From assembly GCA_002371025.1 (NCBI GenBank), contig DFFQ01000154.1, positions 1 to 34,927 of the forward strand: 34,927 nucleotides of DNA. Reading direction: 5' to 3'. This DNA is from Lachnospiraceae bacterium UBA3772 (GTDB lineage: Bacteria > Bacillota > Clostridia > Lachnospirales > Lachnospiraceae). The first letter of the stretch is position 1; each line of letters opens with the position of its first letter. Positions 8,801 to 15,861 of this stretch are shown here, piece after piece. A model generated the notes under the pieces. It ran no database searches and was not told where the DNA came from. It saw only the letters and a list, made by a program, of their open reading frames with translations. Position numbers and translations under genes: made by a program.

Positions 8801-8834
8801 AAAGTGTGACAAATACTAGTGTTTGTCACATTTT
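8801..8834 (+). terminator. Rho-independent terminator-like hairpin
   Basis: TGTGACAAA (8805-8813) pairs perfectly with TTTGTCACA (8822-8830), loop TACTAGTG, followed by TTTT. It lies about 100 bases after the lipoprotein stop and before the second operator-like palindrome, so it probably ends the lipoprotein transcript. Confidence 0.6.
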
Positions 8835-8846
8835 AAATAATTCGTG

Positions 8847-8883
8847 GTTAGTTATACCTAACAAGTACCGGTTCATCTTGACA
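8847..8883 (+). promoter_or_regulatory. Candidate operator 2 and promoter -35 of the ZIP gene
   Basis: GTTAGTTATACCTAAC at 8847-8862 is a 16-base palindrome with one mismatched pair, close to a DtxR-like site. A consensus TTGACA lies at 8878-8883. The matching -10 is weak: TAACTA-like near 8900, 16 bases on. The arrangement would allow metal-dependent control of the transporter gene. Confidence 0.4.
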
Positions 8884-8940
8884 AATTCAAATTATAAATT
8901 AACTAATGAACATCTAAGTATATAGAAAAGAGGCGATAAT

Positions 8941-9717
8941 ATGACAATATTTTGTGGATTAATGATCCCTTTTATAGGAACATCTCTTGGTTCAGCCTGT
9001 GTATTTGTTATGAAAAAGGAATTAGGAGAAATGGTACGCAGGGCTCTTACAGGTTTTGCCAGTGGAGTAATGGTGGCGGCATCAATATGGAGTCTTATAA
9101 TTCCAGCAATGGATCAATCAAAAGGAATGGGAAAACTGGCTTTTATTCCGGCAGTTGTAGGTTTCTGGGCTGGAATTCTTTTCCTGCTTTTACTTGATTC
9201 AGTAATACCGCATTTACATATGAATGCTGAAAAGGCTGAGGGACCAAAGGCAAAGTTAAAGAAAACGACTATGATGATTCTTGCAGTAACACTTCATAAT
9301 ATTCCGGAGGGAATGGCTGTTGGAGTTGTGTATGCAGGACTTTTGGCGAAAAACACAACAATTACTGCTGGTGGTGCATTAGCGCTTGCTCTGGGTATAG
9401 CTATTCAGAACTTTCCGGAAGGAGCAATCATTTCCATGCCACTTCATGCTGAAGGACAAAGTAAGCCTAGAGCATTCTTTGACGGAGTTTTGTCCGGGGC
9501 AGTGGAACCGATAGGAGGAATAATTACTATTTTTGCTGCTGGATTAATTGGTCCTGTTATACCTTATCTTCTAAGCTTTGCTGCAGGATCTATGATGTAT
9601 GTGGTAGTTGAGGAACTAATTCCTGAGATGTCTGAAGGAAAACATTCAAATATTGGGGTAGTTATGTTTGCTGTTGGTTTCACCCTTATGATGGCACTGG
9701 ACGTGGCGCTGGGATAA
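8941..9717 (+). CDS. ZIP family divalent metal transporter (ZupT/GufA-like)
   Basis: A 258-residue inner-membrane protein with about eight hydrophobic segments. The two ZIP metal-site motifs are present: HNIPEGMAVG in TM4 and QNFPEGAIIS in TM5. The usual TM5 motif is HxxPEG, so the first position is Gln here, as in several ZupT/GufA-type members. A polar loop containing HLHMNAEKAEG lies between TM3 and TM4. The family imports zinc, iron or manganese. ATG follows an AAGAGG site. Palindromic sequences upstream suggest metal-responsive control. It is monocistronic as far as can be seen. Confidence 0.9.
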   Translation: MTIFCGLMIPFIGTSLGSACVFVMKKELGEMVRRALTGFASGVMVAASIWSLIIPAMDQSKGMGKLAFIPAVVGFWAGILFLLLLDSVIPHLHMNAEKAEGPKAKLKKTTMMILAVTLHNIPEGMAVGVVYAGLLAKNTTITAGGALALALGIAIQNFPEGAIISMPLHAEGQSKPRAFFDGVLSGAVEPIGGIITIFAAGLIGPVIPYLLSFAAGSMMYVVVEELIPEMSEGKHSNIGVVMFAVGFTLMMALDVALG

Positions 9718-9894
9718 AGTTGTTTTTCTGAAAGCTGCAATGAATGGGTAAATTTTTTGTTACTTCATGCAACTATTGTTCTTTGTATAAGCCTTTGATG
9801 CAATAGTCATTACTAAAAAAACATGCATCCAATACAATATATACATTGTGCAAAAAAAAACTTTGCGGAACATGTAGAAAGTGTTTAAAATATA

Positions 9895-9984
9895 TTGATT
9901 TTAAAATTTAATAGTATTAATATCTGATTTGTTCGAAAGTTGTTCCCAATGGGAACTAATAATTTTTTGCTAAAACGGTAACGT
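9895..9984 (+). promoter_or_regulatory. Candidate promoter and 5' leader palindromes before WXG100 gene
   Basis: TTGATT at 9895-9900 and TAATAT at 9918-9923 are 17 bases apart. Two palindromes follow: GTTCCC-AAT-GGGAAC at 9942-9956, with a T run six bases later, and AAACG-GTAA-CGTTT at 9973-9986 just before the coding region. The first could be a weak attenuator or a stability hairpin. The rest of the 9718-10024 gap is AT-rich with no gene seen. Confidence 0.35.
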
Positions 9985-10024
9985 TTCCATGGCAAAAGGT
10001 AAAACAAGGAGGATTTTGAAAGGT

Positions 10025-10315
10025 ATGGGACAGATTAGAATTTCACCAGACGAAATGCGTGGAAGGGCATCAGAGTACAGAGCTGAAGGAGAGAAGTTAG
10101 AAGATATCATTGTAACAATGGCCAACTTACTTGAGACCCTTCAGGGTGAATGGGAAGGTGCTGCCAGCGAATCATATGCAGCTCGTTATATGGAACTTGA
10201 ACCTGGATTTAAACAGGCAAGAGAACTTGTAGAAGAAATCGCTGTAGCACTTGAAGATGTAGCAACTAAGATGGAAGAGACAGATAATAGTATCTCATCA
10301 GCTTTCCAGGGCTAA
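10025..10315 (+). CDS. WXG100 family type VII secretion protein (EsxA-like)
   Basis: A 96-residue all-helical protein with the central W-E-G turn (residues 43-45) between two helices, the hallmark of WXG100/ESAT-6 proteins. These form four-helix-bundle dimers and are secreted through the ESX/T7SS ATPase. I chose ATG 10025, which begins MGQIRISPDEMR, after AAGGAGG. The spacing of 12 bases is long. An in-frame ATG at 9989 would add 12 residues with no ribosome binding site. It heads the LXG toxin locus but is separated from it by a strong terminator, which fits much higher expression than the toxin genes. Confidence 0.92.
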   Translation: MGQIRISPDEMRGRASEYRAEGEKLEDIIVTMANLLETLQGEWEGAASESYAARYMELEPGFKQARELVEEIAVALEDVATKMEETDNSISSAFQG

Positions 10316-10326
10316 TAAGAAATTTA

Positions 10327-10375
10327 AAGTCAAGTGTATCATAAAAATAGTGATACATTTGGCTTTTTATTTTTT
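10327..10375 (+). terminator. Strong intrinsic terminator after the WXG100 gene
   Basis: A 15-base stem, AAGTCAAGTGTATCA at 10327-10341 against TGATACATTTGGCTT at 10351-10365 (G-U wobbles included), is followed by TTTATTTTTT. Placed 12 bases after the WXG100 stop, it should end most transcripts while allowing some readthrough into the toxin genes. Confidence 0.85.
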
Positions 10376-10426
10376 AGTTTTAGGAAAAAAGATGTGAGGA
10401 CAAAATCACAAATAAGGAAATACAAT

Positions 10427-10738
10427 ATGGACAATAAAGAAGAAACTTTAGATAGATATCTGCCTCTTGGTAGCATAGTTCTTGTAAAAGGTAATGTAAA
10501 GAAACTTATGATTGTAGCAAGAGGAGTTATTACTGGAAAAGATGCTGATAAGAGACTATTTGATTATGGTGCAGCATTATATCCAGAAGGTTTAATGGAT
10601 GAAAGATTAATATTTTTTAATCACACAGATATTTTTAAAGTAGTAGCAGAAGGCTATTCTGATTCAGATGATGAAATAATGAATGAGAATATTAAAAACT
10701 GGATTAAAGAGGTAAAAAAACGTGATCTGGGACAGTGA
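10427..10738 (+). CDS. DUF4176 family T7SS-associated protein
   Basis: A 103-residue protein with the pattern LPLGSIVLVKGNVKKLMIV, then DYGAALYPEG and FFNHTDIFKVV, which matches the DUF4176 family found next to LXG toxin genes in Firmicutes. Function is unknown; small beta-rich fold and cytoplasmic location are inferred. I chose ATG 10427, eight bases after AAGGA, over a start 93 bases earlier that would lie in the terminator. The end overlaps the next gene by 17 bases, so the two are coupled. Confidence 0.8.
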   Translation: MDNKEETLDRYLPLGSIVLVKGNVKKLMIVARGVITGKDADKRLFDYGAALYPEGLMDERLIFFNHTDIFKVVAEGYSDSDDEIMNENIKNWIKEVKKRDLGQ

Positions 10739-11144
10739 AGAAGAGCTAAGAGAAGCTATATCAGATAATCAAAGGATTATAGATTCGAATGATGATAAAG
10801 TTGAAGAATTATGTAAAGAAAAGGGCAGATTAGAGTGTGCCGGAAATATTGTCTATAATCATTATTTAACATACTCAGATGAAATTTATTATAAAGATGT
10901 ATTTGAAGAATATCACTATGGAGATAAATGGAAGGGTGAAACCTTCGATGAGTTTGATAGAGCTATAAATGAAATAATAAAAAATTCAGTATATGCATTA
11001 AAAAATGATTTGGAAGCATGTTACCTACAGATGGATGAATATAAAGAAAAAACACAGGAAAAGATTAATGAGCTTAACAGGGATTCTTCTATTAGGGAAA
11101 GCAGAATAGATAGATATGAAACTGAGTTAGCTCTTAAATGGTAA
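10722..11144 (+). CDS. YwqH-like (DUF5082-type) helical LXG partner protein
   Basis: A 140-residue, highly charged, mostly helical protein with long coiled-coil-prone stretches at both ends (residues 5-40 and 85-135). By position and character it corresponds to the YwqH/DUF5082-type proteins that precede LXG toxins in ywqH-ywqI-ywqJ-type operons. Such small helical proteins bind the LXG domain and present the toxin to the T7SS. The start is GTG after AGAGGT, overlapping the DUF4176 gene. Family assignment is by context and helical pattern, not by a diagnostic motif. Confidence 0.65.
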   Translation: MIWDSEEELREAISDNQRIIDSNDDKVEELCKEKGRLECAGNIVYNHYLTYSDEIYYKDVFEEYHYGDKWKGETFDEFDRAINEIIKNSVYALKNDLEACYLQMDEYKEKTQEKINELNRDSSIRESRIDRYETELALKW

Positions 11145-11171
11145 ATAAATTATATTATGGGGTAGGTAAAA

Positions 11172-11453
11172 ATGGGAGAAATAAAGTATTCAAAGCATGA
11201 TTATGATACCAAAATGGGATATCTTAATTATATGCAGGGATATACAATAGCAAATACTGAAAAGATAAGTGAACCGGAGACGGCTTCAGCTGAGGGACTT
11301 ACAGAACTTCTTGAAATTTATAAGAAATTATGGGAGCTGATTGGAACTTATACTGAAACGTTAGGAAATACAGTGCAGTCACTTAAAAACGCCGGTGATT
11401 ATATATATGAAAACGATAAGAATATTTCAAATGGGATGGAATATTTAAAATAG
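11172..11453 (+). CDS. Small WXG-like T7SS partner protein (YwqI/Lap-like)
   Basis: A 93-residue helical-hairpin protein, with helices about 36-65 and 70-92 and a central KKLWELIGTY segment. Size, helical pattern and location immediately before the LXG toxin gene match the DUF5344/TIGR04197-type partners that bind LXG domains and supply part of the secretion signal. ATG follows GGGGTAGG. A 65-base gap with no strong terminator separates it from the toxin. The exact family is inferred. Confidence 0.65.
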   Translation: MGEIKYSKHDYDTKMGYLNYMQGYTIANTEKISEPETASAEGLTELLEIYKKLWELIGTYTETLGNTVQSLKNAGDYIYENDKNISNGMEYLK

Positions 11454-11518
11454 AAAAAATATGTCATTGGCACATATATTATTATTTATATTAGAATTAA
11501 GTATAAAAGGTATAAAAT

Positions 11519-13879
11519 ATGGGGTATAATATAAACCGGTCAGAAATCAATATGACCGCGGGTTCTTGTTTAGGAAATGGAAGAGTTATAGCTGAGAATC
11601 TTTCTAAGATAAGAGAAAGTTTTAATGGCTTGATAGAAAATGAAAATTTTACAGGAAATGGCGCTGATGCGATAAAGCAGTATCTTTATTTTGTTCATCT
11701 TACAGCAATAGATTCTATCATTGCAGCGCTTGAAGAGTTTTATTCACTGGCAGCTCAGTATGCAGCAGGATTTTCTAATTATGATTCATTTGATGAGGCT
11801 GTTGTAAATGAAGATTATCTGACAGAAATAATAGGAAAAATGAAGGCCATGCTTTTATCTATGGAGGAAGCACGGAATGATCCATTTAATGCAGAAGATG
11901 GTGTGATGGATCTTCTTCCTGACAGGATACTAAAGCTTTTATGGGCATATCAGGATCCTCTGGAGAATGAGGAAGTTAGGCTGAAAAAGCTTAGAGATGG
12001 AATTGCTACATATGATGCTGATTTTAAAGCAAATAAGTTTCAGAATATAAGAGAATTATTAGCTGACTCTGAAAGACTTGTAAATCTGATCAAGGAAAAA
12101 GGAATTGTAACTTTTGAAGGAATGAATCCTGCTGATTATTTTACTGATGAGCAGTATGAAAAAATCTTAGTTAATATAAGTGATTCCTATACTTATTTGC
12201 TGGAAAACAAGGATAATATTCTAAATGATACACAGTTTGTTGTTGATTATGTAAAAAAGGTTGAGGAGAGAGAAAAAAACGAAGCCAAAAAGCATAGGAT
12301 AGAAAAGGGAATAATTCTCATTTTAACAGGCTCGATGGCAATCGGTACTATTATTGCTACAGCAGGAACATCGGGGCCTCTTATTGCTGAGTTGGCATGG
12401 ACAGCAGGTGCTACATATATAGGTGCAGATTCTACGGCGATGACCATTGAAGGAATTCAGGAAATATATTATGGATTAAATAATGATTTTGAAACACAGT
12501 CTTTCAATGGAGTTAGGGATGGCCTTTTTCGTGGTAATCAGAAATATTATGATTTAGCAAATCTGATCATATATTCCGTTTTTACGTGTACTGGTTCATA
12601 TAAAAACATATATACAGCTGGAACTGAAGCCATAAAGAATGGTGGAAGTGTTGAGTTAGCAAAAATTGGTGCCTGCGGAGAAGAAGTGTTTAAGACAACA
12701 GTTGGAACCGCAGCTGATTTTGCTGGTGAAAAAATTGCACAATCTTGTAGCGATGATATGCTGGCGCAATTTGTTATACAGACAACATTTAGTATTGGTG
12801 TTCAAAAGGGAATAGATAAGGCTGCAAAGAGCTTTGGAAAAGGCTTTAGCAATAAGATGTCAAAATATGTAGGAAAAGCTGGAGCAACTTCTACAAAGGG
12901 CAGTGCAAAGCTTGGTGATGCCAATCTAGATATGCCAGAAACTTTCAAGGTTAAAGAGCCGGAAGTTCATTCAGAGAGCCCAATGTTTGGCGAAGACTGG
13001 AATAGCTACTTTAAAGAAAAGTATGGAGAAGGTAATGTAACCTGGGAAAGTGCGCCTGAAGGACATATAGATAATCCTAATGCATTAACATATAAGTCAT
13101 TTGAAAAAGAAACATTTTCATCTGGATTTGATTATGAATCAATGTATGAACAGCAGTATCTGGATGGTTTTTCTTATGAGAAACACTTTGCTGGTGGGGA
13201 CATTGACAGTATTAATACAAAAGCCCCTTCAGGAATCAAGGATCAGGATATTTCATATGCCAGCTTTGAGGGAGAATATGAACCGATAAAATTAAAGTCA
13301 AAAGATAATTATCCTGAAAGCCCTATGTTTGGGGAAGATTGGAATAGCTATTTTCAAGATAAGTACGGTTCTAAGAATGTAAATTGGAAAACACGTAGTG
13401 TTACTAAGAACAGCTATGGAAAGACAAGTGGAGGTTCTGGATATCAGGGGGGGAGTTACACAGATACAATAACTTGGGGAATCCAAGAAATAAATGTTAG
13501 GCCTGAAGGAAAAGGATTCTGGGGGAAGAGGGTTAAACAAAATAATCCACGTGTAGATAATTTTGAATTGAAAATTAATCCTAATAATGAGAGTTATTAT
13601 TTGCCACATCCTAAAGGTGGATATGTTCAGTTTGAAAAAATGTTAAATTCAACTGTTCAAGATGGAAAGTTAATAATGAAGCAAAAATCATTTTACCATG
13701 TTAATGATATGCCTGATTTTGCAAAAACAAAAGTATTGAGCGAAGCGCAAAGACAGATTGATGCCGCGTCGATGGCGGGCTATAAAGTACAATGGTTGGT
13801 TTCGGATGAAAATGCGGTAAGCCAATTAAGAGGATTGTTTGAGGGAATGGATATTGAAATAATATATTACCCAGAATAG
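11519..13879 (+). CDS. Full-length LXG polymorphic toxin
   Basis: A 786-residue T7SS effector. Residues 1 to about 240 form the helical LXG domain (SCLGNGRVIAENLSKIRESF at the start) that pairs with the two upstream helical proteins. Residues 263-305 are a Gly/Ala-rich hydrophobic segment. Residues 340-640 are the pre-toxin region, which holds two copies of SPMFGEDWNSYF..KYG..NV.W (Ser487 and Ser601). The final ~130 residues differ from the other cassettes and should be the toxic tip: GGYVQFEKML, VQDGKLIMKQKSFYH, then EAQRQIDAASMAGYKVQWL. The spaced E, D and K residues fit a PD-(D/E)xK-like nuclease, but that is tentative. Candidate immunity gene follows after 7 bases. Confidence 0.85.
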   Translation: MGYNINRSEINMTAGSCLGNGRVIAENLSKIRESFNGLIENENFTGNGADAIKQYLYFVHLTAIDSIIAALEEFYSLAAQYAAGFSNYDSFDEAVVNEDYLTEIIGKMKAMLLSMEEARNDPFNAEDGVMDLLPDRILKLLWAYQDPLENEEVRLKKLRDGIATYDADFKANKFQNIRELLADSERLVNLIKEKGIVTFEGMNPADYFTDEQYEKILVNISDSYTYLLENKDNILNDTQFVVDYVKKVEEREKNEAKKHRIEKGIILILTGSMAIGTIIATAGTSGPLIAELAWTAGATYIGADSTAMTIEGIQEIYYGLNNDFETQSFNGVRDGLFRGNQKYYDLANLIIYSVFTCTGSYKNIYTAGTEAIKNGGSVELAKIGACGEEVFKTTVGTAADFAGEKIAQSCSDDMLAQFVIQTTFSIGVQKGIDKAAKSFGKGFSNKMSKYVGKAGATSTKGSAKLGDANLDMPETFKVKEPEVHSESPMFGEDWNSYFKEKYGEGNVTWESAPEGHIDNPNALTYKSFEKETFSSGFDYESMYEQQYLDGFSYEKHFAGGDIDSINTKAPSGIKDQDISYASFEGEYEPIKLKSKDNYPESPMFGEDWNSYFQDKYGSKNVNWKTRSVTKNSYGKTSGGSGYQGGSYTDTITWGIQEINVRPEGKGFWGKRVKQNNPRVDNFELKINPNNESYYLPHPKGGYVQFEKMLNSTVQDGKLIMKQKSFYHVNDMPDFAKTKVLSEAQRQIDAASMAGYKVQWLVSDENAVSQLRGLFEGMDIEIIYYPE
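12542..13200 (+). repeat. Pre-toxin repeat, copy A
   Basis: DNA coding for the pre-toxin region of the full-length LXG gene. It is near-identical over several hundred bases to 14707-15270 (B), 16735-17385 (C) and 18914-19580 (D); for example the codons for CSDDMLAQFVIQTTFS and for SNKMSKYVGKAG recur in all four. A further block at 13250-13440 recurs at 19610-19800. Confidence 0.9.
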
Positions 13880-13886
13880 GAGCATT

Positions 13887-14228
13887 ATGGATTTAATTAA
13901 AGAAGAAATAAAAGAATTAGTGACACAAATGAACTATATTTATGAAAATAAGTATTCAAATGCTACATTAAATGATGAGATAAATTATTATCTTTTCCTT
14001 TGCGAAAAAGAGGATGCTATTCAAACTAAATATGAAAAAAGTGTTGAGGAGGTATTATATAGTAAATATTATTGGTTTTCAAAATTTAAAAACACATATG
14101 AGATGGAGAATGGAGAAGATGCAGGTATTTGTCAAATTCAGTATAAAATATTAGAAGAGATAGATCAAAGATTAGAGAATGGTGTTGATTGGGAGGAAAT
14201 CAAGGCTATTGAAAATATGGTTATATGA
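13887..14228 (+). CDS. Candidate immunity protein for the full-length LXG toxin
   Basis: A 113-residue, highly acidic, mostly helical protein with a Tyr-rich centre (EVLYSKYYWFSKF). It begins seven bases after the toxin stop behind an AGGAG site, the standard position for the cognate immunity gene of a polymorphic toxin. It matches no immunity family that I recognise. Acidic proteins often block positively charged nuclease active sites, which would fit, but this is inference from position and composition. Confidence 0.6.
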   Translation: MDLIKEEIKELVTQMNYIYENKYSNATLNDEINYYLFLCEKEDAIQTKYEKSVEEVLYSKYYWFSKFKNTYEMENGEDAGICQIQYKILEEIDQRLENGVDWEEIKAIENMVI

Positions 14229-14243
14229 GTTATTTAAATAATC

Positions 14244-14481
14244 ATGTTATTAAATGGTGTGGCAACTCCAGCATTAATTCCAGTTGTTGAATGTGCTTTT
14301 GGTGCAACAGTAGTTCGTGATGCCGGATTATTTACTGAGGGATATCAAGACTTTTGCTATGGAACAAAAAAAGGATATTCAGTCTCCGGCAATAAATCCT
14401 ACCAGAGATATTCTTTTTCTGGGAAATCAGATAAGTGTTGCAGCAGAACAGGTAGTTTTCAATTTAGCTGGCACCTGCTGA
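14244..14481 (+). pseudogene. LXG toxin central-segment remnant with a frameshift
   Basis: The reading frame from 14244 (GVATPALIPVVECAFGATVV then TEGYQDFCYG) aligns with the hydrophobic segment of the TNT cassette (VCEGVQDTYYGAIKDIETPS). At the A7 run (14366-14372) homology jumps by one base to a frame from 14374 that reads DIQSPAINPTRDILFLGNQI, ending at a TGA at 14479. So this is a piece of a different LXG allele, broken by one base at a homopolymer, with no start of its own. Confidence 0.7.
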
Positions 14482-14575
14482 ATATAGTCAGGTTTTTGCC
14501 TTGTTTGCAGAAAGTTTTTCAAATTTTGATGAGAGTTATGAAGCAGTTTTTAATATAAATGGATATCAATTATAG
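14474..14575 (+). pseudogene. LXG-domain fragment
   Basis: The frame from 14474 encodes PAEYSQVFALFAESFSNFDE and on to a TAG. It aligns with FYSLAAQYAAGFSNYDSFDE of the full-length toxin, an N-terminal LXG-domain segment. It lies downstream of the central-segment remnant, so the order is reversed relative to an intact gene. The fragments must have been joined by rearrangement. Confidence 0.6.
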
Positions 14576-14614
14576 GATATGAAATCGCATAGTAAAATTG
14601 GAAGTAGAAATAAT

Positions 14615-14692
14615 ATGGGAAAGTGGTTTATGTATCAGCCTAATTATTATAAAGAAGAGGGATTAAAGGCCTTTTCGGTTCACAGTACCTGA
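14615..14692 (+). pseudogene. 5' fragment of a zinc-ribbon protein paralogue
   Basis: 25 codons beginning MGKWFMYQPNYYKEEGLKAF, then SVHST and a TGA. This aligns with the start of the gene at 21753 (MGKYYLYNVNYKGEDALKAF then SVTDSG). The rest of the gene is missing, and the sequence passes straight into truncated toxin DNA at about 14707. It shows that a relative of the 21753 gene once sat inside the toxin array. Confidence 0.75.
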
Positions 14693-14706
14693 CACCAACG
14701 TGTTTT

Positions 14707-15270
14707 GAGAATGGTGCAAGTGTTGAGTTAGCAAAGATTACCGCCAGTGGAGAAGAAATGTTTAAGGCAGGAGTTGGAAGCTTAGATGATTTTACTGGTG
14801 AAAAGCTTGCTAAGTCTTGTAGTGATGATATGCTGGCGCAATTTGTTATTCAGACAACGTTTAGTTTTGGCGTTCAAAAGGGAACAGACAAGGCTGCAAA
14901 GAGGTTTGGAAAAGGCTTTAGCAATAAGATGTCAAAATATGTAGGAAAAGCTGGAACAACTTCTACAATAAGCGGTCCTAAGATTGGTGATGCCAATATA
15001 GATATGCCAGAAACTTTCAAGGTTAAAGATCCGGAAGTTCATTCAGAGAGCCCAATGTTTGGCGAAGACTGGAATAGCTACTTTAAAGAAAAGTATGGAG
15101 AAGGTAATGTAACCTGGGAAAGTGCGCCTGAAGGACATATAGATAATCCTAATACATTAACATATAAAACTTTCGAAAAAGAAACATTTTCATCTGGATT
15201 TGATTATGAATCAATGTATGAAAAGCAGTATCTGGATGATTTCTCTTATGAGGAACACTTTTCCGGTGGG
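14707..15270 (+). repeat. Pre-toxin repeat, copy B
   Basis: Homologous to copy A but starting abruptly at 14707, after foreign sequence. It retains a single SPMFGEDWN motif and diverges after the codons for SYEEHFSGG, where the EndoU module begins. Confidence 0.85.
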
Positions 15271-15861
15271 GTTTCAAATAGTAAAAGTCTTAAGAGTGGT
15301 ATAAAGAACAGTTATGGAAAGACAAATGGAAGTTTTGGATATCAGGGTGAATTTAACTCAGAGTACAATCTTTTGGGAGAAAAAGCACATGAACATTTAA
15401 CTATAGTTGAAGGATTCAATAAGAAAAAGGGTGGAATCATTGGAGGGCATACAAAAGAAGCATTTGATTCGTTTTCAGAACGACCAGTCAATATTCTTTC
15501 AAAAGAAAAATTAGGTGATGGAATATATGAGTATATATATCAAGTTGGAACATTGGAACGTGGACAGTATAAAGAGAATCCAGACGGTTCATATGTTTGG
15601 TTAAATAATACATATACGAAAACAGTTATTAATACAGAGGAATTAAGTATAAATACATTTGAAAAAATGGCGCAAAACGCATTTGCAAATGAAGTAATCT
15701 ATGAAACAGAAGGAGGACAATTATATATTAAAGGTGTTTTAGAGAATGGAGTTAAGGTTGAAGGTTACATTGATAAAACTACTATGGAACTAATATCTTA
15801 TTATCCGTGCAGTGAGTACAACAACAAAGTAATTATTAAAGGAGTTTTTAAGAATGAGTGA
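14758..15861 (+). CDS. Orphan T7SS toxin cassette, EndoU-type RNase tip
   Basis: LXG-less cassette whose homology to the full-length toxin begins at 14707. The LXG and hydrophobic regions are absent. From ATG 14758 the protein has 367 residues: a pre-toxin region, one SPMFGEDWNSYFKEKYG motif, and a C-terminal domain from about residue 205. That domain has the bacterial EndoU layout: HEHLTIVEGF (His211/213), GGHTKEAF (His231), DGIYEYIYQVG, then NTFEKMAQNAFAN and GVKVEGYIDKTT..YYP. EndoU toxins cleave RNA, often tRNA. GGAG six bases before ATG 14758 could permit internal initiation, but without LXG the product should not be secreted. Immunity gene overlaps its 3' end by 8 bases. Confidence 0.75.
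   Translation: MFKAGVGSLDDFTGEKLAKSCSDDMLAQFVIQTTFSFGVQKGTDKAAKRFGKGFSNKMSKYVGKAGTTSTISGPKIGDANIDMPETFKVKDPEVHSESPMFGEDWNSYFKEKYGEGNVTWESAPEGHIDNPNTLTYKTFEKETFSSGFDYESMYEKQYLDDFSYEEHFSGGVSNSKSLKSGIKNSYGKTNGSFGYQGEFNSEYNLLGEKAHEHLTIVEGFNKKKGGIIGGHTKEAFDSFSERPVNILSKEKLGDGIYEYIYQVGTLERGQYKENPDGSYVWLNNTYTKTVINTEELSINTFEKMAQNAFANEVIYETEGGQLYIKGVLENGVKVEGYIDKTTMELISYYPCSEYNNKVIIKGVFKNE

Noticed and set aside
9942..9956. GTTCCC-AAT-GGGAAC as a terminator or heat-shock CIRCE-type element
   Set aside because: Stem of only six pairs, not the CIRCE sequence, and the T run is six bases away; kept only as part of the leader description.
14244..14558. Independent 104-residue protein
   Set aside because: Homology to LXG proteins covers only the first part and switches frame at an A7 run; the rest of that frame is low quality, so it is a remnant.
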